Source: Streptosporangium sp. NBC_01755 (GTDB taxonomy: Bacteria; Actinomycetota; Actinomycetes; Streptosporangiales; Streptosporangiaceae). From it: DNA of 64,000 bases. This document shows, one piece after another, positions 6,470 through 15,700 of this stretch. Below the pieces are notes generated by a model. The model was given only the letters and a program-made list of their open reading frames with translations. It was not told the origin of the DNA and did not search any database. The number at the start of each line of letters is the position of its first letter. Within the stretch, counting starts at the first letter, position 1. Where the stretch lies: positions 3,968,001 through 4,032,000 of the forward strand of contig NZ_CP109131.1 in NCBI RefSeq assembly GCF_035917995.1, read 5' to 3'. The translations under genes and the position numbers were made by a program.

Positions 6470-8818
6470 TCACAGCTGCGGCTCGTCGGAGGAGAGCAGG
6501 ACGGCCAGCAGGCGGAGGGCTCCGGCCTTGTCGAGAGGTTCGTTGCCGTTGCCGCACTTGGGGGACTGGATGCACGAGGGGCAGCCGCGCTGGCACTCGC
6601 ACGAGGCGATGGCCTCGCGGGTGGCCGTGAGCCAGTCACGCGCGCGGGCGTGACCGCGCTCGGCGAAGCCGGCACCGCCCTCGTGACCGTCGTAGACGAA
6701 GACGGTGAGCAGCCCGGTGTCGGGGTGGAGTTCGGTGGAGACGCCGCCGATGTCCCAGCGGTCGCAGGTCGCGAAGAGCGGCAGCAGGCCGATGGAGGCG
6801 TGCTCGGCCGCGTGCGCGGCGCCGCCGAGGTCCAGGCCGTCCTCGATCAGGGGGATGATCGCCGAGGTGGGCAGCGTCCACCAGACGGCGCGGGTCCTCA
6901 GTGTGCGCGGGGGCAGGTCCAGGGGTTCTTCTCCCATGAGCGCACCGCCCTGGGTTCCGCGCTTGAGATAGGCCACGACCTGGCTGGTCACCTCCACCGA
7001 GCCGAAGTGGAGCTCTCCGGGACCGAGAGGATGCGAGCTGAAGGACTCGATGACCGAGATATCGGTGACATCCCTGGCGAAGGTCGTGTAGTCGGGTGTT
7101 CCGGCCTCGACCAGCGCGACCCCCGCCTCCAGGTCGAGTTCGGCCACCAGGAACGTCTCTCCCTGGTGCACGTAGACGGCGCCGGTGTGCACGGCGGAGT
7201 GAGCAGAGGGCTCGTCCACGGTGCCGAGCAGCCGTCCGGTGGACATCTCGACGACCTGGACCGGTGCGGCGCCCGCCCCCCGGATGTCGGCGAGGTCGGT
7301 GGCGCGTCCCCTGCTGGTCCAGAACCAGCCCGCGGCGCGCTCCCTGAGCAGCCCGTCACCGACCAGATCCGCGAGCACCTCCTTGCTGGCCGGGCCGAAG
7401 ATGTCGATGTCGTCGTGGGTCAGCGGGATCTCGGCGGCCGCCGCGCACAGGTGAGGGCCCAGCACGTACGGGTTGCCGGGATCGAGCACGATCGTCTCCA
7501 CGGGCCTGCCGAACAGGGCTTCGGGATGGTGGACGAGATAGGTGTCCAGGGGGTCGTCCCTGGCGATCAGCACCGCCAGCGCGTCCTGCCCGTCCCGTCC
7601 GGCCCGCCCTGCCTGCTGCCAGAGTGACGCGCGGGTTCCCGGCCACCCCGCGATGAGCACGGCGTCCAGCCCGGAGACGTCGACGCCGAGTTCCAGGGCG
7701 TTGGTCGTCGCCAGGCCGAGCAGCTCACCTGAGCGCAGTGCCTTTTCCAGTTCTCTGCGATCCTCGGCCAGGTATCCCGCCCGGTAGGCCGCCACCTTGT
7801 CGGGCAGGTCCGCGGGCGCGCTCCCGTCGGCCACCAGGTCGCCGAGCCTGGCCCGTGTGGTGAGGGCCACGGACTCGGCGGCCCGCCGGGAGCGGACGAA
7901 GGCCAGGGTCCGCACGTCGGAGACGACGAGGTCGGCCAGGAGGTCAGCGCTCTCGGCGGTCGCGGGGCGGCGGACGGGTGCCCCGCCCTCGCCCCGCAGG
8001 TCGGTCAGGGGCGGTTCCCACAGTGCGAAGGTGGTCGAGCCTCGGGGAGAGGCGTCCGTGGTCACCTCGGCCATCTGGAGGCCCGTCAGGCGCCTCGCGA
8101 AGGTCCCGGGCTCGCTGGCCGTCGCCGAGGAGAGCAGGAAGGTCGGTCGCGAGCCGTAGCGCGCGCAGATCCGGCGCAGGCGGCGCAGGATCTGGGCGAC
8201 GTGGGAGCCGAACACGCCCCGATAGCCGTGGCACTCGTCCACGACGACCATCCGGAGCCGCCGCCAGAAGGCCGACCACTGGGCGTGACGGGGCAGCAGG
8301 CCGCGATGGAGCATGTCCGGGTTGGTGAGGACGTAGTTGGCATGCCTGCGTACCCAGGTCCTCTCCTCGAAGGAGGTGTCGCCGTCGTAGGTGGCGGCAC
8401 GGAGTTCGGGCGGGTCGAGTTCGCGCAGCGCGCGGAGCTGGTCGGCGGCCAGAGCCTTGCTGGGGGACAGGTAGAGGATCGTGCCGCCGTCAAGCGTCGC
8501 GGAAAGCGCCGGGACCAGGTAGGAGAGGGATTTGCCCGAGGCGGTCCCGGTGGAGATGATCACGTTTTGGCCACGGTGGGCCAGCTCGGCGGCCTCGGCC
8601 TGATGGGGCCACAGGCCGGAAACGCCGTGGTTCGCCCAGCGCGTAACCAATCGCTGGTCAACCCAGTCCGGCCATCGGGTCTCACCGGCCTGACGTGCGG
8701 GAACGTGCTCAACGTGGGTGACACGTTCGCGACGTGAGGGAACATCGAGCAGGCGATTGAGGGCGGTACCCGCTCGGAGGGACGAGGATGAGGGCGGGGT
8801 CACTGGTTTCAGTCTCAC
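6470..8818 (-). CDS. DEAD/DEAH box helicase with C-terminal DUF1998 Zn-binding domain (Rv3649-type)
   Basis: A large SF2 helicase of about 782 aa from the GTG at 8818. Walker A is GTASGKS (residues 91-97) and motif II is DECH (about 194-197). Further motifs are SSATASEP (III), AFVRSRRAAE (IV), TNALELGVDVSGLD (V) and QQAGRAGRDGQ (VI). The C-terminus carries the DUF1998 cysteine cluster (CECQRGCPSCIQSPKCGNG) expected to bind zinc. This is the conserved actinobacterial MrfA/Hrq1-related helicase beside the tad locus, probably acting in DNA repair. ATG 8875 gives an extension; 8818 fits the usual length, with TATACG upstream as a possible -10. It faces the divergent bldG-like gene. Confidence 0.9.
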   Translation of the reverse strand: MRLKPVTPPSSSSLRAGTALNRLLDVPSRRERVTHVEHVPARQAGETRWPDWVDQRLVTRWANHGVSGLWPHQAEAAELAHRGQNVIISTGTASGKSLSYLVPALSATLDGGTILYLSPSKALAADQLRALRELDPPELRAATYDGDTSFEERTWVRRHANYVLTNPDMLHRGLLPRHAQWSAFWRRLRMVVVDECHGYRGVFGSHVAQILRRLRRICARYGSRPTFLLSSATASEPGTFARRLTGLQMAEVTTDASPRGSTTFALWEPPLTDLRGEGGAPVRRPATAESADLLADLVVSDVRTLAFVRSRRAAESVALTTRARLGDLVADGSAPADLPDKVAAYRAGYLAEDRRELEKALRSGELLGLATTNALELGVDVSGLDAVLIAGWPGTRASLWQQAGRAGRDGQDALAVLIARDDPLDTYLVHHPEALFGRPVETIVLDPGNPYVLGPHLCAAAAEIPLTHDDIDIFGPASKEVLADLVGDGLLRERAAGWFWTSRGRATDLADIRGAGAAPVQVVEMSTGRLLGTVDEPSAHSAVHTGAVYVHQGETFLVAELDLEAGVALVEAGTPDYTTFARDVTDISVIESFSSHPLGPGELHFGSVEVTSQVVAYLKRGTQGGALMGEEPLDLPPRTLRTRAVWWTLPTSAIIPLIEDGLDLGGAAHAAEHASIGLLPLFATCDRWDIGGVSTELHPDTGLLTVFVYDGHEGGAGFAERGHARARDWLTATREAIASCECQRGCPSCIQSPKCGNGNEPLDKAGALRLLAVLLSSDEPQL

Positions 8819-8975
8819 ATCTGTGGGCAGAGTCGCCGGGAATCGTGATTTCGTATAGACACTGAGCGTACGCATGGTTGAATGCCGCGCGTCGGGGCTT
8901 GTCGTCCGGGGGTCATCCGGTCCCAGGAGGGCATGCTCGAATCGGTACTTTCGCAGGCAAGGCGCTGGAGGATCT

Positions 8976-9326
8976 GTGGATCTGAAGTTGGACCACCATT
9001 CCGAGGACCGTCTCACCATCGTTGAGGTCGAGGGTGAGATTGATGTCTACACCGCGCCCAGATTGCGTGAGCTCTTGATCGACCTGGTCAACAAGGGGAA
9101 TTTCCACCTGCTCGTCAACATGGAGAAGGTCGACTTCCTTGACTCCACGGGCCTTGGTGTCCTGGTCGGCGGGCTCAAGCGAGTTAGGGCGCATGATGGC
9201 TCACTGGAGCTTGTCTGCACTCAGGAGCGCATCCTGAAGATTTTCCGGATCACCGGGCTGACGAAGGTCTTCGGTATCTACGCCTCGGTCGACGAGGCCA
9301 AGGAAGCTCACGGTCGAGACAAGTAG
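8976..9326 (+). CDS. bldG: BldG-like anti-sigma factor antagonist (STAS domain)
   Basis: A 116-aa STAS protein. The phosphorylation loop [18 protein letters not shown] has the conserved serine at residue 57, the residue phosphorylated in Streptomyces BldG. The GTG start is set by GGAGG with a 4-base spacer; upstream codons give an unrelated Arg-rich extension. BldG is a master regulator of differentiation and antibiotic production that binds anti-sigma factors such as ApgA/UshX. The next gene encodes an RsbW-like kinase two bases downstream, as in the Streptomyces bldG-apgA locus, so the symbol is assigned by family and synteny. Confidence 0.9.
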   Translation: MDLKLDHHSEDRLTIVEVEGEIDVYTAPRLRELLIDLVNKGNFHLLVNMEKVDFLDSTGLGVLVGGLKRVRAHDGSLELVCTQERILKIFRITGLTKVFGIYASVDEAKEAHGRDK

Positions 9327-9328
9327 TC

Positions 9329-9775
9329 GTGGCTACCGTTGAACTGACGTTCAGTGCTCTCCCCGCGCATGTGCGGACGGCACGTCTGGTCGCCACGGCG
9401 ATCGCCAGGCGCACCGGTGTGCAGGAGTCGTTGCTGGATGAGGTAAGGCTCGCTGTCGGTGAGGCGTGCTCTCGGGCCGTGGAGGCACACCGCCTCCACT
9501 GTCCGGGAGAGCCGATCCGTATCGAGCTACGTGATGACCTGGGGCGCTTCGAGGTGACCGTCACCGACTCCGCCCCCAGTGATGAGCTGGAGCACGATCG
9601 CGGCCTCCTGGGGCTCGACGATCCGTTCGAGCAACTTCCCGATGACCTGATGTCCGGCTTCGGCATCGCGGTCATCGCGGGGTTGGCCGACGACGTTCAG
9701 GTCTACCCGAGCCAGAAGGGCATGTGCATCCGCATGAGCTGGCCGGCGGCGACGAACGGTCTGTCTCCGGCCTGA
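9329..9775 (+). CDS. ApgA-like anti-sigma factor (RsbW-type HATPase)
   Basis: A 148-aa HATPase_c_2 protein. The N-box is DEVRLAVGEACSRAVEAH, with Glu where catalysis/Mg binding is expected but Ser-Arg in place of the canonical Asn. The G-box region is DLMSGFGIAVIAGLADDVQV. It starts 2 bases after bldG and so is co-translated. In Streptomyces the protein at this position (ApgA/SCO3548) is the partner of BldG. A strong palindromic terminator follows. Kinase activity is uncertain given the atypical N-box. Confidence 0.85.
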   Translation: MATVELTFSALPAHVRTARLVATAIARRTGVQESLLDEVRLAVGEACSRAVEAHRLHCPGEPIRIELRDDLGRFEVTVTDSAPSDELEHDRGLLGLDDPFEQLPDDLMSGFGIAVIAGLADDVQVYPSQKGMCIRMSWPAATNGLSPA

Positions 9776-9788
9776 CAGAAGACTTTGA

Positions 9789-9822
9789 CAGCCGGGCGTG
9801 TCCACGTGGACACGCCCGGCTG
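9789..9822 (+). terminator. Perfect 34-bp palindrome after bldG-apgA
   Basis: Two 17-base arms meet at CCACGTGG with no unpaired loop in the DNA; in RNA the central 4 bases would form the loop. It begins 14 bases after the apgA stop and is followed by TTCGTC. It is typical of actinobacterial terminators lacking a U-tract. Confidence 0.8.
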
Positions 9823-10198
9823 TTCGTCATGGGGCACCCGGTTTCGGATGGAACATAATCGCGATACACCTCAGCTGAAATCGAGTGGAAACAGGGGCTG
9901 GTGGGGTAGGTGTGACAGGCGAAATGCCGTTATAAGCAGGCCGGTCGGTAAAAGGTGCTGGACTCGGCGTCAATTGTCCGTGGGCAGAGGCTTCATATCC
10001 GCGTCCTTGCTGCGTAGACTCCCGGAACCGGCCAAGGTTTATCCTTCGGAGCGGCCCGCACGCGAGCCGCCCTCCGTGGGGGTCTGCAACTGGAAGCGGC
10101 ACTGCCAACCATCCCGGATGTGCGCCGCCTCGCTCGTCTAACACCCATAGCAGCGCACTCCGGGCAGGACGTGTTCCCGTCTTGCCAAGGAGAGTCGG
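9823..10198. other. Gene-free leader region before hppA
   Basis: There are 376 bases without a supported gene. The first half is relatively AT-rich (AACATAATCGCGATAC; GCCGTTATAAGC), as expected of a promoter zone. A strong AAGGAGAG at 10188-10195 serves the hppA start. I could not settle on a single -35/-10 pair. Confidence 0.5.
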
Positions 10199-12532
10199 AT
10201 GTCTGTGCTCCATCTCGCCGCTGTCGAAGAGCCAGCGGTATCCCTGAGTGGCTACCACTTCAACATCGTGATCGTGGTCGCCGTCGTGGCCCTGCTCGCA
10301 CTCGCCGTCGCCGGCACACTGGTGCGGGAGGTGCTGGCCGCCGGCCAAGGCACCGAACGTATGCAGAACATCGCGCGAGCCGTCCAGGAAGGGGCTTCCG
10401 CGTACCTTACGCGGCAGTTCCGGACGCTCGCGCTGTTCGTCGTCCTGATCCCGTTCCTGCTGTACCTCCTCCCGGCGGAGACGACCGGCGTGAGGATCGG
10501 CAGATCGGCTTTCTTCGTTGTCGGCGCGTTGTTCTCCGCGCTGACCGGATTCATCGGCATGTGGCTGGCGGTCCGCGGCAACGTCCGCGTCGCCGCCGCC
10601 GCCCGCGAGTCGGGTGAAAAGGTCGCGATGCGGATCGCCTTCCGCACCGGCGGCGTGGCCGGAATGATCACCGTTGGCCTGGGCCTTCTCGGCGCGGCCG
10701 TGGTGGTGATCACCTACGGGGGCAACGCCCCGGCCGTGCTGGAGGGCTTCGGCTTCGGTGCCGCGCTGCTCGCGATGTTCATGCGAGTCGGCGGCGGCAT
10801 CTTCACCAAGGCCGCCGACGTCGGCGCCGACCTGGTCGGCAAGGTCGAGCAGGGCATTCCCGAGGACGACCCGCGCAACGCCGCCACCATCGCCGACAAC
10901 GTGGGCGACAACGTGGGCGACTGCGCGGGCATGGCCGCCGACCTGTTCGAGTCCTACGCGGTCATGCTCGTCGCCAGCCTGATCCTGGGCAAGGTGGCCT
11001 TCGGCGTCGAGGGACTGGTGTTCCCGCTGATCGTGCCGATGATCGGTGTGATCACGGCGATCATCGGTATCTTCGTCACCGCACCGCGCGCCGGCGACCG
11101 CAACGCGATGGCCGCGATCAACCGGGGTTTCTTCATCTCGGCGGCCATCTCGGCCGTCCTCGTCGCCGTCGCGGCCTACCTCTACCTGCCGGAGAGCTTC
11201 TCCGGACTGTCCGGTGTGAGCCCGGAGATCGCCGCGATCACCTCGGACCCGCGCCTGATCGCGATCGGGGCGGTGCTCATCGGCCTGGTGCTGGCAAGCG
11301 CCATCCAGATCCTCACCGGCTACTTCACCGAGACGAACCGCCGTCCGGTGCGGGACATCGGAGAGAGCTCCCGCACCGGTCCCGCCACGGTCATCCTGTC
11401 CGGCATCAGCGTCGGCCTGGAGTCGGCCGTCTACTCCGCGCTGATCATCGGAGCCGCCGTCTACGGGGCGTTCCTGCTGGGCTTCGGCAACGTCACCGTC
11501 GCGCTGTTCGCCGTGGCGCTGGCGGGTACGGGCCTGCTGACCACGGTCGGCGTGATCGTGTCGATGGACACCTTCGGCCCTGTCTCCGACAACGCCCAGG
11601 GCATCGCCGAGATGTCCGGCGACGTCGAGGGCGAGGGCGCCCAGGTCCTCACCTCGCTGGACGCCGTCGGAAACACCACCAAGGCCATTACCAAGGGCAT
11701 CGCGATCGCCACGGCCGTGCTCGCCGCGACCGCGCTGTTCGGCGCGTTCCGTACGGCGGTCGAGGGCGAGCTGGTCAAGGCGAGCGCGTCCGCCAAGGAG
11801 GCGCTGGGCTCCTTCAGCACGTTCAGCCTGAGCGTCGACTCCCCGAACGTGCTGGTCGGCCTGATCATCGGCGCCGCGGTGGTGTTCATGTTCTCCGGCC
11901 TTGCGATCATGGCGGTCGGCCGCGCGGCCGGCCGGGTGGTCTTCGAGGTGCGCGAGCAGTTCCGCACCAAGCCGGGGATCATGGCCGGTACGGAGCTGCC
12001 CGACTACGGCAGGGTGGTGGACATCTGCACCCGCGACTCGCTGCGGGAGCTGGCCACGCCAGGTCTGCTGGCGGTGCTGACCCCGATCGCCGTCGGTTTC
12101 GCCCTCGGCTACGCGCCGCTCGGCGCGTTCCTGGCCGGTGCCATCGCGTGCGGCACGCTCATGGCGGTGTTCCTGGCCAACTCCGGCGGTGCCTGGGACA
12201 ACGCCAAGAAGCTGGTCGAGGACGGTCACCACGGCGGCAAGGGCTCTCCGGCCCACGAGGCCACCATCATCGGTGACACCGTCGGTGACCCGTTCAAGGA
12301 CACCGCCGGACCGGCGATCAACCCGCTCCTCAAGGTGATGAACCTGGTGGCTCTGCTGGTGGCCCCGGCCGTGGTGGCCTACGCCGACAACCCGGTGCTG
12401 CGCATCGGCATCACGGTGGTCGCGGTCGGCATCGTCGTCGCCGCGGTCGTCATCTCCAAGCGTCGTTCGGCGGGCATCGCCCCGACGGAGGAGAACAACA
12501 CCGACCGCGAGCCGGAGCAGGTCTCCAGCTGA
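10199..12532 (+). CDS. hppA: Membrane-bound proton-translocating pyrophosphatase
   Basis: A 777-aa polytopic protein with about 16 membrane segments. It hydrolyses PPi and pumps H+ across the cytoplasmic membrane. The substrate motifs are intact: DVGADLVGKVEQGIPEDD near residue 205, the acidic block IADNVGDNVGDCAGMAADLF, and the C-terminal NAKKLVEDG with GDTVGDPFKDTAGPAINPL. In the diagnostic segment GNTTKAITKG the residue after GNTT is Lys, the marker of K+-independent H+-PPases (K+-dependent enzymes have Ala). The start is set by AAGGAGAG 3 bases upstream. The tail of some 20 polar residues is not conserved. Confidence 0.96.
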   Translation: MSVLHLAAVEEPAVSLSGYHFNIVIVVAVVALLALAVAGTLVREVLAAGQGTERMQNIARAVQEGASAYLTRQFRTLALFVVLIPFLLYLLPAETTGVRIGRSAFFVVGALFSALTGFIGMWLAVRGNVRVAAAARESGEKVAMRIAFRTGGVAGMITVGLGLLGAAVVVITYGGNAPAVLEGFGFGAALLAMFMRVGGGIFTKAADVGADLVGKVEQGIPEDDPRNAATIADNVGDNVGDCAGMAADLFESYAVMLVASLILGKVAFGVEGLVFPLIVPMIGVITAIIGIFVTAPRAGDRNAMAAINRGFFISAAISAVLVAVAAYLYLPESFSGLSGVSPEIAAITSDPRLIAIGAVLIGLVLASAIQILTGYFTETNRRPVRDIGESSRTGPATVILSGISVGLESAVYSALIIGAAVYGAFLLGFGNVTVALFAVALAGTGLLTTVGVIVSMDTFGPVSDNAQGIAEMSGDVEGEGAQVLTSLDAVGNTTKAITKGIAIATAVLAATALFGAFRTAVEGELVKASASAKEALGSFSTFSLSVDSPNVLVGLIIGAAVVFMFSGLAIMAVGRAAGRVVFEVREQFRTKPGIMAGTELPDYGRVVDICTRDSLRELATPGLLAVLTPIAVGFALGYAPLGAFLAGAIACGTLMAVFLANSGGAWDNAKKLVEDGHHGGKGSPAHEATIIGDTVGDPFKDTAGPAINPLLKVMNLVALLVAPAVVAYADNPVLRIGITVVAVGIVVAAVVISKRRSAGIAPTEENNTDREPEQVSS

Positions 12533-12545
12533 GCAAGGTTTGACG

Positions 12546-12574
12546 AAGGGGTGCACGGGCCGCGTGCACCCCTT
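12546..12574 (+). terminator. Hairpin terminator after hppA
   Basis: AAGGGGTGCACG (12546-12557) pairs perfectly with CGTGCACCCCTT (12563-12574) across a 5-base loop, 13 bases after the hppA stop. Confidence 0.8.
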
Positions 12575-12612
12575 TCGCATGTGCGGGCCCTCCTGGTGGG
12601 AAACTGGCCGGT

Positions 12613-12717
12613 ATGGAACAGCAGCCCTCCGGAGGCAGAACACTCGTCCTCATCCTGCTGGCGATGGCCGCGGTGTTCGCGGTGATCGTGGGCCTCGCCA
12701 TGTGGGCTTCGAGATGA
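12613..12717 (+). CDS. 34-aa single-pass membrane peptide coupled to sixA
   Basis: ATG at 12613 encodes a short polar start (MEQQPSGGR) followed by one strongly hydrophobic helix (TLVLILLAMAAVFAVIVGLA) and MWASR. The TGA at 12715-12717 overlaps the ATG of the SixA gene (ATGA), so the two are translationally linked. A GGGAAAC about 10 bases upstream could be a weak ribosome site. Placement between a terminator and a coupled gene, and codons rich in G/C at third positions, support a genuine small gene. Function unknown. Confidence 0.55.
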   Translation: MEQQPSGGRTLVLILLAMAAVFAVIVGLAMWASR

Positions 12718-13187
12718 CGGCGCGCACGCTCGTCGTCCTGCGCCACGCCAAGGCGGTCAGCGCCGCCGGTCTCGCCGATCGCGAGCGTCCCCTAAGCAAG
12801 GACGGCGAGCACGACGCTCACAAGGTGGCTAAGGCCCTCGCCGGCCTGGATCTCCGCCCCGACCTGGTGGTCTGCTCGCCGTCGGTGCGGACCCGGCAGA
12901 CCGCCGGCCTGGCCCTTCCCGATGCGGACGTCCTTTTCGAACCGGCCATCTACGAGGCCTACCCCGACGAGTTGCTGACGCTGATTCGACGGAGTGATCC
13001 GCAGGTGCGCACGCTGGTCCTGGTCGGGCACAACCCCGGCGTCCAGGAGCTGGTCAGGGAGCTCACCAAAGGTGACGACGACACCGGGTTCTCGCCCGGG
13101 GCGTTCGCCGTCATCGAGGTGGACGGCGAGTGGGCGGAGCTCGACGCCGGCCGGGTGGTCGCCCGGTGGAGCCCGAAGGGGCACTGA
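12714..13187 (+). CDS. SixA-type histidine phosphatase
   Basis: A 157-aa protein of the histidine phosphatase superfamily. The catalytic RHAK motif is at residues 10-13 (LVVLRHAKAVS). A central SPSVRTRQTAGL supplies the second Arg, and VLVGHNPGVQEL supplies the second catalytic His. Length and spacing fit SixA, which removes phosphate from phosphohistidine proteins such as HPt domains. The ATG at 12714 overlaps the small upstream gene. The hydrophilic C-terminus ends just before a repeat-rich spacer. Confidence 0.88.
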   Translation: MTARTLVVLRHAKAVSAAGLADRERPLSKDGEHDAHKVAKALAGLDLRPDLVVCSPSVRTRQTAGLALPDADVLFEPAIYEAYPDELLTLIRRSDPQVRTLVLVGHNPGVQELVRELTKGDDDTGFSPGAFAVIEVDGEWAELDAGRVVARWSPKGH

Positions 13188-13215
13188 GGCCCGGCCCGGT
13201 CGAGGAACACCGGCC

Positions 13216-13275
13216 ACGCAGAGCCACGCAAGCCGACGCAGAGCCACGCAAGCCGACGCAGAGCCACGCAAGCCA
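13216..13275. repeat. 20-bp tandem repeat, three copies
   Basis: The unit ACGCAGAGCCACGCAAGCCG is repeated at 13216, 13236 and 13256 (the last copy ends in A), then decays into degenerate GC-rich copies up to about 13370. It lies between the sixA stop and the FUSC gene. Confidence 0.9.
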
Positions 13276-13450
13276 GCAAACCGCTGCAGAGCCGCGCAAG
13301 CCGCTGCAAAGTCACGCAGAGCCGCGCAGGCTACACAGGTCGCGCAGGCCATGCGGAGCCGCACAGGCAGTACCGAGGTGCGACGAAGGCACGGGTGAAG
13401 GCCCCGGGGAGCCTGACAGCGCACTCGGGGGCACGGGGCGCACAGGGCAC

Positions 13451-13510
13451 TCGGGGGCGCTCGGGGGTGCTCGGGGGTGCTCGGGGGTGCTCGGGGGTGC
13501 TCGGGGGTGC
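13451..13510. repeat. 10-bp tandem repeat TCGGGGGTGC
   Basis: Five perfect copies run from 13461 to 13510, preceded by one variant (TCGGGGGCGC), just upstream of the FUSC start. Together with the 20-bp repeat it fills most of the 377-base gene-free spacer 13188-13564. Confidence 0.9.
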
Positions 13511-13564
13511 CCGGGGCACTCGGGGAGGCGTGCCAGGTGTCCGTCTCCTGGGATTGGGGGTGGC

Positions 13565-15658
13565 ATGCGGAGGATCGCCGACGCGCTGCGCGCCGACTTT
13601 CGGCCCTCCGGGCGTCCTAACTGGGGGTACGGCCTGCTGTGCATGCTGGTCGTCTCCCTCCCGTTGCTGCTCGGCGTCCTCCTCGGTCACCTCCAGGAGG
13701 GCGCCTCGGCGGCTCTGGGCGGCTATCTGACGCTCTTCGGTGATGCCCCCGGACAGCCGTACGGTGACCGGGTCAGAAGGTTGCTGGTCACCACGGCCAC
13801 CGTCACGCTCGGCGCCGGACTCGGCGCGCTCATCCATCCCCACCCGTGGCCGATCGCCGCCGTGGTGGTCGGCCTGGTCGCGGCGGCGGCCATTTACTGG
13901 CGGGCGCTGGGCATACCCGCGATTCTCTCCGTGACCCTGACCTACTTCGCGTCTTCCACAACGGGCGTTCTGTTCCACATGGGGGCCTCGGCCTGCGGTG
14001 GCCTGCTGGCCGTGCTGCTGGTCATGGTGATCTGGCCGTTACGCCGCCTCCAGCCGCTTCGCAAGGCGGTGGAGGAGGCCGGTACGGCGCTCGCCGACCT
14101 CCTGGCCGCCGGAGGGCGGGCACCGCTCGCGGACGAGAGCTGGGAGTCGTTGCGCCGCCGGGCCGACACCGCGCTGAAGGACCTGGACAGGGCGCTCTCC
14201 CGCTACCGGGTCTCCCAGGAGGAGGACGGGTCGTCGGAGCGGCTCCCGGCCACGCTGACTCGCATCTTCCAGCAGACGATCGCGCTGCGCGTGCTGCGCG
14301 CGGCGGCCATGGAGGCGGGGATCGGGACGGAGTGGACCCGGGAACTGGACGAGGCGGTCGGGATGCTGGCCCGCGCGCTGCGAGAGGCGGTACTGCTCGG
14401 CGGCTCGGCCGGGATGCCGGGGGCGCTGGCCGCCGTCGGGCGGTTCGCCGACAGGGTGGAGGAGATCCGAAGGGGCGCCCGCGCGGGTGAGGTGCCGCTG
14501 CCCGGGGCCGCGCTGCTGGGGCAGGTGAGCCGGTGCGTGGACCGGATCGCGATGGCGGTGCGCTCGGTGGAGCGGCAGGCGGCCGAGGGTGTCGAGGTGG
14601 GGCCGCGCCTGCCGAGGTTCGTACGGTCCGGAAAACCGGTGATCACGGCCGGTTACCACCCGGTCCGGGTGGGCCTGGCGGTGACCGTGGCCATGGTGCT
14701 GATGCTGGTGATCCACGAGCACTATGCCAAGTGGTTCGTGGTGACCGTGGCCGTCAGTCTTCGCCCGACCTATCGCGACACGGTGGATCGGGTGCTGCTG
14801 CGGGTGCTGGGTACGGCCGTGGGCGCGGTGGCCGGGGCGGCGGTGCTGGCGGTCGCTCCGGGTCATCTGTATCTGACGTTGTTCATCTCTGTCTGCGCGG
14901 CGCTGGGCTTCGCGCTGCGCGGGTACAGCTATGGGTACTGGATGATCCTCGCCACACCGCTCTCGCTGATGCTGGCCGACTTCGCCCTTTCGCTCGACTG
15001 GGGTGCGGCCGCGGCCAGGGTGGTGCTCACGATCATGGGTGGCGTGCTGGCGCTGCTCTTCGCCCGGCTGCTGTGGCCCAGGGGGCACCGGGCCAGGCTG
15101 ACCGCCCAGATCGCGGAGATGCTCGATCGGCACGCCGCGCTGGTGCGGTCACTGATCGACCAGGACCCCGAGGAGGTGAACGCCCGGATCTCCTCGGCGT
15201 CCGATGCCGCCGGGCGGCTCGCCGACTCACTCGACAGGCTGGACAAGGAACCGGGCGGCGGTGCGCCGCGACGCCTGCGGGATTCGGTGACGGCGGCCGG
15301 GCGGCTGCGGGACAACGCGCTCGCGCTGTTCGCGATACCGCCACCCGGGAACGAGCCCGGGCCCGCGATGACGGTCCTCGACCTGGTCGCCGACCGGTTG
15401 GAGAGGGCCGCGGAGGAGGTCAGGACAGAACGGCCGGGAACGCCGCCCGACGATCTGGACAGGGCTCTCGACGAGGTCGGCGCGTACGTGGACGAGTTGG
15501 CCGCCCGCCGCCTGGACGAGCTGGCCGAGGGGGTGGGCGACAGGATGACGGGCCTGCGGCGCGGCATCAGGCACGCCGCCGCCGCGCGGCCCGCCCTGCG
15601 GGGTCTCAGCGCCGAAGCCGTACGGTTGGCCTCCCTCACCGCCCCGAGGACCCGGTAG
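13565..15658 (+). CDS. FUSC family membrane protein
   Basis: A 697-aa protein with two hydrophobic blocks of about five to six helices each (residues about 20-170 and 370-520), each followed by a long soluble helical region. This is the duplicated architecture of FUSC/YccS/aromatic acid exporter-type proteins. Typical elements include LGGYLTLFGD in the first block and WFVVTVAVSLRPTYRDTVDRVLLRVLGTAVGAV in the second, the FUSC signature region. The start at 13565 follows GGGGGTGG; the frame is open further upstream only because the spacer consists of repeats. Likely an exporter or an envelope scaffold; substrate unknown. Confidence 0.85.
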   Translation: MRRIADALRADFRPSGRPNWGYGLLCMLVVSLPLLLGVLLGHLQEGASAALGGYLTLFGDAPGQPYGDRVRRLLVTTATVTLGAGLGALIHPHPWPIAAVVVGLVAAAAIYWRALGIPAILSVTLTYFASSTTGVLFHMGASACGGLLAVLLVMVIWPLRRLQPLRKAVEEAGTALADLLAAGGRAPLADESWESLRRRADTALKDLDRALSRYRVSQEEDGSSERLPATLTRIFQQTIALRVLRAAAMEAGIGTEWTRELDEAVGMLARALREAVLLGGSAGMPGALAAVGRFADRVEEIRRGARAGEVPLPGAALLGQVSRCVDRIAMAVRSVERQAAEGVEVGPRLPRFVRSGKPVITAGYHPVRVGLAVTVAMVLMLVIHEHYAKWFVVTVAVSLRPTYRDTVDRVLLRVLGTAVGAVAGAAVLAVAPGHLYLTLFISVCAALGFALRGYSYGYWMILATPLSLMLADFALSLDWGAAAARVVLTIMGGVLALLFARLLWPRGHRARLTAQIAEMLDRHAALVRSLIDQDPEEVNARISSASDAAGRLADSLDRLDKEPGGGAPRRLRDSVTAAGRLRDNALALFAIPPPGNEPGPAMTVLDLVADRLERAAEEVRTERPGTPPDDLDRALDEVGAYVDELAARRLDELAEGVGDRMTGLRRGIRHAAAARPALRGLSAEAVRLASLTAPRTR

Positions 15659-15700
15659 CCGCGATCGTCCGCGGAGCGAAGGCGGCCGGGGCGGGTGTGT

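Noticed and set aside
9827-12643. Long 938-codon open frame on the minus strand across hppA
   Set aside because: It is antisense to a full-length, motif-complete H+-pyrophosphatase. The His/Arg/Asp-rich composition is the usual mirror of GC-rich codon bias.
13216-13370. Possible CRISPR-like array
   Set aside because: Units are contiguous with no spacers; likewise for the arrays at 56429 and 59243. No cas genes.
13130-13564. N-terminal extension of the FUSC protein through the tandem repeats
   Set aside because: The open frame exists because the repeats contain no stop. The conserved protein starts at 13565 with GGGGGTGG upstream.
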